From: an uncultured Bacteroidales bacterium
GTDB taxonomy: Bacteria; Bacteroidota; Bacteroidia; Bacteroidales; F082
Length of the DNA stretch: 52,377 bases
Direction: 5' to 3'
Assembly: GCA_905236635.1 (NCBI GenBank)
Contig: CAJOCJ010000011.1
Coordinates: forward strand, 1-52,377
Shown here: in pieces, positions 34,783 through 42,900 of the stretch
How positions within the stretch are numbered: the stretch's first letter is position 1
How the letters are laid out: every line of letters begins with the position of its first letter
Notes under the pieces: model-generated
The model's database searches: none
Told to the model about the DNA's origin: nothing
Seen by the model: only the letters and a program-made list of their open reading frames with translations
Translations under genes and position numbers: made by a program

Positions 34783-35555
34783 CCGAATAAAAGTTGTAGT
34801 TTCTCTTTGGGCTCAGTGTCGATGTACCTGCCGTCCTCGCCATGCAAGGTCTTGCGGAACTCGTCGAAGGTGAGGTCGTACATGTGCAGCACGCAATGCA
34901 CCTCGCCGATGATATGCAGGAAGTGCGCGTCGCTGCTCTTGGTGAACATGAACCTTTTCAAATATGCGAATTTCTTTAGAAAATCGGGTTTGGTGACGTG
35001 TTTTGAAATCTCTAACGCATCTGCTTTCAAATCTGGCGGGATGAAACCCAGCTGCGACATCAGTGACGACGCCGGCTTGTTGACGTGGGCTGGCACAAAC
35101 AGTCCGCCTATCTCATGCACCTTGTCGTAGAGCGTGTCGAGGTCGCAGTCAAGCGCCGACCACAGCAGCCATTCCTCTTCTCCGACCACTTCCTCGTCCT
35201 TGTCGACGATGAGCTGGTAGCCAAACTTCTCTTCATCGAGAGGGATGTGCGGCAGATGCTCGTCGAGGAACTCCTGAAACTTGTCAAGCTGCTCGTCGGT
35301 CTCGAAGTAGGCGAGGGCATGAGCCTCTTCCTGTGTGGTTATCTCCACGCCTCCGATGACGAAAACACCCATTTCACGGCCTATCTGCTGTGTCACCTTA
35401 ACCTGTCGGGTGGTGTTATGGTCGCATATGGCAATCATATCGAGATGCAGTTTCTTCGCCTGTTCCACGATGGCAGTGGGCGACATATAGATATCGCCGC
35501 ACGGCGAGAGCACCGTATGGATATGCAAGTCCGCCCGATATGATTTCAGTTCCAT
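34779..35555 (-). CDS. PHP-domain metal-dependent phosphoesterase
   Basis: The 258-residue TrpH/PHP-like protein has LHIHTVLSPCGD (metal His-x-His), MIAICDHNTTRQ, GVEITTQEEAHALAYF, LFVPAHVNKPAS and SSDAHFLHIIGEVH. These positions match PHP metal ligands. The substrate is unknown; known relatives hydrolyse nucleotides or 3',5'-bisphosphates. Position in the sensor operon (after the first DRTGG gene) suggests a role in the same signal pathway. Confidence 0.82.
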   Translation of the reverse strand: MELKSYRADLHIHTVLSPCGDIYMSPTAIVEQAKKLHLDMIAICDHNTTRQVKVTQQIGREMGVFVIGGVEITTQEEAHALAYFETDEQLDKFQEFLDEHLPHIPLDEEKFGYQLIVDKDEEVVGEEEWLLWSALDCDLDTLYDKVHEIGGLFVPAHVNKPASSLMSQLGFIPPDLKADALEISKHVTKPDFLKKFAYLKRFMFTKSSDAHFLHIIGEVHCVLHMYDLTFDEFRKTLHGEDGRYIDTEPKEKLQLLFG

Positions 35556-35562
35556 ATTATTT

Positions 35563-35644
35563 AGTTAAAAGTTAAATGATAATAGTTAAAGGAGTGGTCG
35601 CTTCGCGCTCTTTTAACTTTTAACTTTCCTCTTTTAACTATTTG
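35563..35644. repeat. Two heptad arrays in opposite orientation around a GC-rich core
   Basis: The left array has AGTTAAA at 35563, 35570 and 35584 (with TGATAAT between). The right array has CTTTTAA at 35610, 35617 and 35631 (with CTTTCCT at 35624). The words are reverse complements in the AGTTAAA/TTTAACT sense, so the 82-bp block can fold into a hairpin around GGAGTGGTCGCTTCGCGCTC. It fills the gap between the DRTGG and PHP genes. Confidence 0.8.
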
Positions 35645-35976
35645 TTATTTAACAAATTATAGACAAGTCCTGCTATCTCGAATGTAGGCAATGAGGTCTG
35701 CAGTATCGGCAGTTCCTCCTCGTTAGCCTGGTTGATGGTGTCTTCGTTGGCGCCTAAGTCCTTTACGAGGATGACGCACGACATCTCCTTCAGAGATGCC
35801 ACCGCCATCACGTTTTTGTGTGTCTGAAGGGTGATCCAGATGTTGCCTTCCTGTGCGTTACCCATCACATCGCTGAGGAGGTCGCTAATGTAGCAGCCGT
35901 CGATTTCACGGTCGAGGCCGTTTTTGCCTGCCAGGACTTTAAGTCCCAGTTTATCAACTAATTCTTGTACTTTCAT
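35638..35976 (-). CDS. DRTGG-domain protein, first copy
   Basis: The 112-residue DRTGG protein reads MKVQELVDKLGLKVLAGKNGLDREIDGCYISDLLSDVMGNA, then GNIWITLQTHKNVMAVASLKEMSCVILVKD. It is the first gene of the sensor operon, with a -7 element at 36021-36028. Its order (DRTGG, PHP, HATPase, DRTGG, anti-sigma ATPase, HydS-like) matches clusters I know from clostridia and Thermotogales, where a trimeric HydABC hydrogenase usually follows; here it does not. Confidence 0.82.
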   Translation of the reverse strand: MKVQELVDKLGLKVLAGKNGLDREIDGCYISDLLSDVMGNAQEGNIWITLQTHKNVMAVASLKEMSCVILVKDLGANEDTINQANEEELPILQTSLPTFEIAGLVYNLLNNK

Positions 35977-36020
35977 ATATCACATTTAAGATTTAAATAT
36001 TCAAAGGATGAATAAAACTG

Positions 36021-36028
36021 CAAATATA
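36021..36028 (-). promoter_or_regulatory. -7 element of the hydrogenase-like sensor operon
   Basis: Minus-strand TATATTTG is preceded by TTTG at 20 bp. This is one of the best-formed promoters in the window. The predicted leader is about 40 nt. Confidence 0.75.
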
Positions 36029-36060
36029 CGGATTATTTTACACTTTTACAAATTTTTAAT

Positions 36061-38313
36061 TTAGAAAAGCAATTCCAACTCCAGACCGACGCTCAATGGA
36101 GATGGGTTGTTGTCCTTGATTCCAAGGATAGGGTCTTTCTTGGTGATGATGTCGGAGAGGCGGTAAGTGCCTGATACTCCGAGGTTTATCTGTCCGAGGA
36201 AGGTGTAATACAACCTGGTGTTGACGCCATATTCAAACAGGTTCATGGCCTGGCATTTTTTGTAATCAGTATTCACAAACTTATCGTAAGGTTTGTAGTT
36301 ATTGCCATTTTCATCGTACCATTTTATCTCGTCTTTGGTATGGACATTTCTTGTGCAGTTGATGCCGCCATATACGCCGAGGTCCCACATCAGACCATTG
36401 CGGATGATCTCGATACGCTGCACCAGCTCAAGGCGGAGTTGGGTGTTGTTCATCTTCGTCTCGCGGTTGTTGGCGTAGGCTACTTCAGGTATTGAGTCCT
36501 TAGCGATAAAACGGTTGAAGTCGACGCCCATGCCGAATCCCAGTTTATATCCCTTGCCATAGAACATGCGCAATCCGATATTGAAGAGGCTGCTGTAGCC
36601 GTTCCATGTGTCGGTCGGAAATGCGTAATCGTAGCGTATATAGAACGTGGATGACCAATTTTCCTTACGAATGTTTGGCATGGTACTGTTGTGGCTGTTT
36701 TTGATATTATCTTTCAACAGGCAAATTTCTTCACCGTCGCCGTAGACAGGGCATGTGGCATAATAGCCGTTGTACGACACGTTGAGTTTCTTGCCTTTAC
36801 CCATATCCTTGTTTTTCAATATGATGCCTTTGGGTTGGGCTTCTTCTTTATAATAGCCGAGTAGCACACCGTCGTCGCCTTCCACGCTGATAAACACGTA
36901 CTTATCGCTGATGACTTCTTTGAAGGCGATACGCACTCCGTCTTTCTCCTGGACCAATGTGAATGTTGGTTCTGTCTTCTTCAAATCGCCAGTGAAATAA
37001 GCGGCTTGAGGCACTCCGTAGCCGTATGCGTAGTCGAAGTAAGGGTAGAGGTCGCCCGATTTCTCAATCTCTTCTTTCATCTGTAATGCTGTGAGGTCGC
37101 GGCGTGTCTGCCATGCACATGCGGCGAATCCTGCGGTGAGCGGGCTGGAGAACGAGGTGCCGTCGGCGTATGTGTATTCTCCTGCATTCTTGCTGTTACT
37201 GGTATTTGCCACTTGGGCGTGTCCGAATGCCACTACGTTGGGCTTTTTGCGTTTGTCGGCGCTTGGACCGTATGAGCTGAAATAGATATGGTTATACTTT
37301 TCGAGGTTGGGGTCTATTCCGCCCACGCAGATGACGTTTTCGGCATCAGACGGGGTGACAATGGTCATCCAGTGCTTGTCGGCGCCTTCGTTGCCGGCGG
37401 AGCAGCATATCAAGATGCCTTTCTCGACGGCTTTGTTGGCGGCTTTTGCCACATACGACTGGCCGTCCATGTCCTTGGTCCAGTAGCGTTGTTTGCCATA
37501 GCCTAGCGAGCTGTTGATGACGTCGGCTCCGTTTTTGTCGGCCCACTCGGCGCCCATTTCCCACCAGATCTCTTCCTTGAAAGGCTCGGGGTCAATCTCA
37601 GTGCGGGCGAGCAGGAACTCGGCTCCGGTGGCGAGCCCCATCTTCTGTCCGTTCTCGTTGATGCCGGCGATGCAACTTAAAACCATGGTGCCGTGCGAGC
37701 TCCAGCCATAGACGTCTTCTTTCTTGTTCGGGAAGTTATAAGTGGCGATGATACGGTTGTTGTCGCGAATATGTTTGAAAGCAGGGTGGGTGTCGACTTT
37801 CGGGAAGCCGCCGTCGAGGATGCAGATACGCATGCCTGTGCCGTCGATGCCTTTTTCGATGAAATATTCGCCTCCGAAGCGTTTCACTTGGTCGGTGAGG
37901 ATGTCGTCAGGTTCATAATCGTCGTTTTCGTCAGTGATGGTGACGGAGCCAGCCATCGTCCATTCCGATGAAATCTGTTGAACTTTTGCCACGAAAGGCA
38001 GCTGCTTGATAATCGCAGCGTTATCGGCTGTTGCATCCACGCCAATAGCGTTGAGCCATCTCGACTCGCCCAGAACCTCTGAGCAGTAGCCACTTACGGT
38101 ATTTATATAACTGTTGTTGACTGGGTAGTTGCTGATATCATAGAGGTCAGCGCCGCATTGTTCGTAGCGGGCTATTGCCTTCGCATCAAAATAAGCATAA
38201 GGGTCAAAACTAGTGTCGTTTTTGTCTGTAAAAAACACCCAATAAGTGTTGTTTTGTGCCATTGTCACATTGAAAATCAAGGCTATAACGGCAGAGAAGA
38301 AAAACTTTTTCAT
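36061..38313 (-). CDS. Subtilisin-family (S8) protease fused to an outer-membrane beta-barrel
   Basis: The start is ATG 38313 (MKKFFFSAVIALIFNVTMAQ, signal peptide); the open frame up to 38382 passes through AT-rich spacer. The 750-residue protein has a propeptide-like region (about 25-140) and an S8 domain (about 145-450) with Asp167 (ICILDGGF), His207 (WSSHGTMV), Asn308 (CSAGNEGA) and Ser387 (DGTSFSSP). The remainder (from about 575) consists of alternating amphipathic strands ending in LSVGLELELLF, with a final aromatic residue typical of outer-membrane barrels. There is no T9SS C-terminal domain. I infer an autotransporter-like or surface-anchored protease, exported by Sec/BAM. Confidence 0.87.
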   Translation of the reverse strand: MKKFFFSAVIALIFNVTMAQNNTYWVFFTDKNDTSFDPYAYFDAKAIARYEQCGADLYDISNYPVNNSYINTVSGYCSEVLGESRWLNAIGVDATADNAAIIKQLPFVAKVQQISSEWTMAGSVTITDENDDYEPDDILTDQVKRFGGEYFIEKGIDGTGMRICILDGGFPKVDTHPAFKHIRDNNRIIATYNFPNKKEDVYGWSSHGTMVLSCIAGINENGQKMGLATGAEFLLARTEIDPEPFKEEIWWEMGAEWADKNGADVINSSLGYGKQRYWTKDMDGQSYVAKAANKAVEKGILICCSAGNEGADKHWMTIVTPSDAENVICVGGIDPNLEKYNHIYFSSYGPSADKRKKPNVVAFGHAQVANTSNSKNAGEYTYADGTSFSSPLTAGFAACAWQTRRDLTALQMKEEIEKSGDLYPYFDYAYGYGVPQAAYFTGDLKKTEPTFTLVQEKDGVRIAFKEVISDKYVFISVEGDDGVLLGYYKEEAQPKGIILKNKDMGKGKKLNVSYNGYYATCPVYGDGEEICLLKDNIKNSHNSTMPNIRKENWSSTFYIRYDYAFPTDTWNGYSSLFNIGLRMFYGKGYKLGFGMGVDFNRFIAKDSIPEVAYANNRETKMNNTQLRLELVQRIEIIRNGLMWDLGVYGGINCTRNVHTKDEIKWYDENGNNYKPYDKFVNTDYKKCQAMNLFEYGVNTRLYYTFLGQINLGVSGTYRLSDIITKKDPILGIKDNNPSPLSVGLELELLF

Positions 38314-38365
38314 TGTTTCCAAATTTTGCGTAAAATTAAAAAAATAATTTATATGATAAAAAAAT

Positions 38366-38400
38366 CTTTTAACTTTTCTCATTAAACTTTTAACTAAAAA
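38366..38400. repeat. Heptad array, CTTTTAA word, five units
   Basis: Units CTTTTAA, CTTTTCT, CATTAAA, CTTTTAA and CTAAAAA start at 38366, 38373, 38380, 38387 and 38394. The word matches the right-hand array at 35610-35644. It sits directly upstream of the -7 element at 38404. Confidence 0.75.
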
Positions 38401-38403
38401 TCG

Positions 38404-38411
38404 TATTTTTG
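38404..38411 (+). promoter_or_regulatory. -7 element of the DMT transporter gene, 4 nt before its ATG
   Basis: TATTTTTG is followed by CGGC and the ATG at 38416, so the transcript would be leaderless or nearly so, as for porU. Confidence 0.65.
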
Positions 38412-38415
38412 CGGC

Positions 38416-39288
38416 ATGATTTATCTCATTTTAGCAATACTGTTTTCCACTGGCGTATTCGTCGCGATGAGACTGTTTGAGCGCTTTAAGCTTGACAACC
38501 ATCAGGCGTTGATGTGGAATTATGTGTTCGCGGCAGGCACTGGATTTGTCATCTGCGAGCGTTTCGACACCTTGTCGCAGTTAGTTGCCGAGCCGTGGTT
38601 CGGACTGTCGTTTTTGACCGGTTTCTGGTTCATCTTCACATATTTGCTGATGGCTGAATCCACGCAGCGTTCGGGCGTTACGGTGACGTCGCTGTCGAGC
38701 AAGATCTCGGTGGTGTTGCCGATTCTGGCGGGTGTTATTTTTTTAGGCGAAGGCCTGACCATAGTAGCGACGGCGGGAATCGTCCTGGCATTGGTGGCGT
38801 TGGTTCTTGTGGTCGGTGGCCGTGGAAACGCACGGTCGCACGAATCAACAGAACGAACATGGATTGTGGCATTATTGCCTGTTTTCATATTTCTGGGAAC
38901 AGGAACTGGTGATATCCTGATGAAAATCACCGAGCAGCGGCATACCGGAGGCGACATGGGGTTCATGATTGCCTTCATCTATTTCGTGGCATTGGTTTTT
39001 GGAATAATAATCGTCGTAGTCGATATAATCCGTGGTAAGTCGAAATGGCGTTGGAAGAATGCGATTGGAGGCATAATGTTGGGCGTAATCAACTATTTCT
39101 CAACGTATTGCGTGATGAATGCTATGCGTTTTTACGATAATGTAGTGCTGTTCCCGATATACAACATCGGCGTGGTCAGTCTGGCGGCTATTGTCGGATG
39201 GCTGTGTTTCAAGGAAAAACTCACGTGGAAAAATTATCTTGGGTTGGGAATAGCCATAATTGCTGTGGTTTTGATAGCCTTAAAGTAA
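38416..39288 (+). CDS. EamA/DMT-superfamily transporter
   Basis: The 290-residue inner-membrane protein has about ten hydrophobic helices arranged as two EamA repeats (about 1-130 and 150-290). The first repeat ends with GVIFLGEGLTIVATAGIVLALVALVL and the second with VGWLCFKEKLTWKNYLGLGIAIIAVVLI, the typical EamA pattern of a loop glutamate followed by the last helix. The substrate (metabolite or amino acid efflux) cannot be inferred. queH follows 6 bp later and is probably co-transcribed. Confidence 0.88.
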   Translation: MIYLILAILFSTGVFVAMRLFERFKLDNHQALMWNYVFAAGTGFVICERFDTLSQLVAEPWFGLSFLTGFWFIFTYLLMAESTQRSGVTVTSLSSKISVVLPILAGVIFLGEGLTIVATAGIVLALVALVLVVGGRGNARSHESTERTWIVALLPVFIFLGTGTGDILMKITEQRHTGGDMGFMIAFIYFVALVFGIIIVVVDIIRGKSKWRWKNAIGGIMLGVINYFSTYCVMNAMRFYDNVVLFPIYNIGVVSLAAIVGWLCFKEKLTWKNYLGLGIAIIAVVLIALK

Positions 39289-39294
39289 ATTGCT

Positions 39295-39864
39295 ATGAAA
39301 AAGAAATTCGAGATAGAAGTGCCTGGCGGAGCGACGAAAGTGTTGCTTCACACCTGCTGCGCGCCGTGCTCTTCGGCTATCATCGAATTTATGCTGAAAA
39401 ATGGCGTTACACCTATTATATATTATAGCAACTCAAATATCTTTCCTCTTGAAGAATATCTCATCCGAAAAAATGAATGTACGCGCTATGCCAAATCGCT
39501 CGGTTTGGAGATAGTGGACGACGACTACGACCACGAAAAATGGCGTGCTGAGATGGTGGGCCTAGAGGATGAACCCGAGAGGGGAGGACGCTGTCTTAAG
39601 TGCTTCAAATACAGACTGTTACGTGCTGCAAGATATGCTCATGAAAATGGCTTGACAGTACTGACTACGACGCTTGCTTCGAGCCGTTGGAAAAGCCTTG
39701 AACAGATTGAGGAAGCCGGCAATTTTGCGGCCTCACATTTCCCTGATGTGACATTCTGGGCTCAAAACTGGCGCAAGGGAGGTCTTAGTGAAAGAAGAAT
39801 CCAAATAATCAAAGAGTATAATTTTTACAACCAAAGATATTGTGGTTGTGAGTTTTCCATGTGA
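39295..39864 (+). CDS. queH: Epoxyqueuosine reductase QueH
   Basis: The 189-residue iron-sulfur enzyme does the last step of queuosine synthesis in tRNA anticodons. Cys ligands: LLHTCCAPCSS (about 18-28), GRCLKCFKYRL (about 97-107) and RYCGCEFS at the end. The YYSNSNIFPLEEYLIRKNE and DYDHEKW segments are conserved in this family (formerly DUF208). It is the non-homologous alternative to QueG. Confidence 0.93.
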   Translation: MKKKFEIEVPGGATKVLLHTCCAPCSSAIIEFMLKNGVTPIIYYSNSNIFPLEEYLIRKNECTRYAKSLGLEIVDDDYDHEKWRAEMVGLEDEPERGGRCLKCFKYRLLRAARYAHENGLTVLTTTLASSRWKSLEQIEEAGNFAASHFPDVTFWAQNWRKGGLSERRIQIIKEYNFYNQRYCGCEFSM

Positions 39865-39916
39865 TTTCTGTTGAAATTTTGTTGAAAATTTTTTGTTAAC
39901 GTGTTGATTTTTTTCG

Positions 39917-39924
39917 TAAATTTG
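39917..39924 (+). promoter_or_regulatory. -7 element of the 1830-residue C25 protease gene
   Basis: TAAATTTG with TTTG 21 bp upstream (39892-39895). The predicted leader before ATG 39971 is about 40 nt. Confidence 0.7.
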
Positions 39925-39970
39925 CGCGCAATTTTTATGCAAATAGAAGTTTAAATTAACATAACAAAAA

Positions 39971-42900
39971 ATGATTAAAAAAGTTTTTACGATTTTGTTC
40001 TGTTTGTTGCTTGGCGTCAGTGCCATCGCACAGCAGAAAATCCAGCTGCGTTCGGCCGATAGGGCGGAATGTGTGAAGAGCGACATGAACGGCCTCAAGG
40101 CTTCGTTCTCGTTCTCTACCATCGAAGCGCAGGATTATGAAAGTGAGCGCGGGACATTCTCGTGGCTCAGCCTGCCTAACACCGTTATCGGAGGCAATGA
40201 GGGAGAACCTCAAGTCCCCGTAATCAACCAACTTATCGCTGTGCCTGTCGGTGCAACACCTCGCATCGAGATTACAAGCTACAGCACACAAGAGTACAAA
40301 CTTGAAGACTATGGTATGAAGACTTTGGTCCCTCGCCAGCCTTCTTTGAGAAAAGACAAGAGACCGGAAGACGTGCCTTTCGTTATGAACGAGGCTGCTT
40401 ACCAGACAACACGCGGCCTCCGTGGCGAGCCTAGTGCTACCGTCAGCGTTACAGGAACAATGCGTGGCATTCAGGTTGGTACGATGACCATCGAACCTGT
40501 GAGCTACGACCCAGTTAACAACACTGTGCGCTTGTTTAACAACATCGAGGTTACAGTTCACTTTGACGGAGCAGATACTCAAGCTACCAAGGATATGTTG
40601 ATGAAGACATACAGCCCTGCTTTCGAGCCTGTTTATGCACAGATGTTTAACGGCAGAGCCATAGCGGATGTCTATTCAGAGCACCCAGACCTGTACAACA
40701 CACCTGTCAAGATGTTGGTGATCTGCTACTCTGGATTCCAAGGCAATGCAAAACTTAACGAGTGGCTCCAATGGAAACTTCAGAAGGGCTACTATGTGGA
40801 TATTTTCTACACCAGCGAGACTGGTACGACGTCAGCCAATATCAAAAACTTTATCAAGACGAAATACAACGCTTCTGTTTCAGCCGGAAACGCTTACACC
40901 TATTTGGTTGTCATTGGTGACACTGGTCAAGTGCCTCAATATATGACCAAAAATATAGACAGCTCAATTGGTGACTGTGCTTCTGACTTGGGATACGCTG
41001 CTGTCAACTTCACGACATCAAGTACAAGCAACTATTTCCCGGATATGTACTACAGCCGTATTTCGGTTGAGAACGCTACACACCTCACCAACTATCTGAC
41101 TAAGGTGTTGACATACGAGAGATACGAATTCACCGATGGCGGTAACTACCTCAACAATGTTATCCTCGTTGGCGGTTGGGATTCTAGCTGGACGTCTCGT
41201 GTTGCGAAGCCTACCATCAACTACGCAACCAACTATTATTTCAATTCAAGCAACACAACCTACGGAGGTTTCAGCGGTGGCACCATCAATGCCACAGTCT
41301 CAACCTCATCGTCAGCTGGTTATAGCGGCACAAACAACGGTGTTTACAACGGCATCAATAATGGTGTCTGCTTCTTGAATTACACCGCCCATGGTGACAA
41401 GCAGGAATGGTATCAGCCGAAATTGTCGGCCGCTCATGTCGCCACATTGACCAACACAGGCAAGTATTTCTTCGGTGTTGGTAACTGCTGTCTGACTGGT
41501 AACTTCAATAACACCACGACAGACTATTCACCAGGCTCAGCCATCGGCACCAACGCCTGCTTTGCAGAGGCTATGATTCGTGTTCCTGATGCAGGTGCTG
41601 TGGCATACGTCGGCTGCTCTCCTTATTCCTACTGGTACGAGGACTTCTACTGGGCAGTGGGAGCACACTCATACTCACAGGGTAACTACCCGACAACATC
41701 GGCATCATCAACTGGTGTTTACGATGCCATGTTCATCGACGGTAACTGGAACTCGGCGTCATCGTTGCTCTATTTGGGTAACCTCGCCGTTCAGCAGGCT
41801 GTCACCAACGGCAATACAAATTCAAGCGCTACAGATGGTGACTGCAACAACTCAGCTCACTACTACTTCCAGTTCTACCACTGCTTCGGCGATGGTTCTG
41901 TGATGCCATACGTCACAAAACCAGAAACAAATACTGTTACAATACCGAGTTCTGTTACTCCAGGTACCACCTCAATCACTGTTAACGCATTGGCTGGTTC
42001 TTACGTTGCTGTTACCGACAATAGCTCGGTCATTTACGGCGTTGCAGAGGCCAACTCGTCAGGTGTTGCTACCGTGAACTTCACTCAGAGCATCCCGGGC
42101 TCTGGTACACTCTATGTGGTGGTCACCCGCCAGCAATACCAGCCTTATTTCGGTAGCATTCAAATCGTTGGCGGTACGCAATATAACATCACAGTTAACC
42201 AGCCTCAGCATGGCAGTATTAGCGCCCCTGCACAGGCCTACGCTAACACTACGGTGACACTGACAGCCACGCCTGATACAGGCTACTGCCTCTCTTCATG
42301 GACTGTCAAACAAGGCAACACCACTATACCGGTAACCAACAACCAGTTCACCATGCCTGCAGGCAACGTGACTGTGACCGCAACATTCATCCAAGGCTTA
42401 CAAGTCACCCTGGCTTCTGTGGAGCACGGCAGCATCAGCGCAGATCCATTGTATGCCCTGCAAGGAACGACCATCAACCTTACCGCCACACCGGCTGAAG
42501 GCTACGAATTTGGTAGCTGGGTGGTTTACAAGACAGGAGAGCCGAACACCACTGTCACTGTGACAGACAATAGTTTTACAATGCCTAACTATTCGGTGAC
42601 TGTTAGCGCCAACTTTGTGCTTGGACCGACCGATCTGACAGTATATGACGGAACAGCCACTAACCAGTACATCCCTATGTACGGTTATTATTTTGACGCC
42701 TACACCAAGAGCGAATACATCATTCCTGCTTCTCAATTAACAGCCATGACTGGATGCGCCGTTTCTGCTATTACATTCTATCCATCAACTGTAGCAACGA
42801 CTAATAGTACCTGGTCAAATACTAGCCAGACTGTCTTCCTTAAAGAAGTTTCAGGCACTACACTGGGTGGAAGTTATAGCGGCACGAGCGGAGCCACCAC

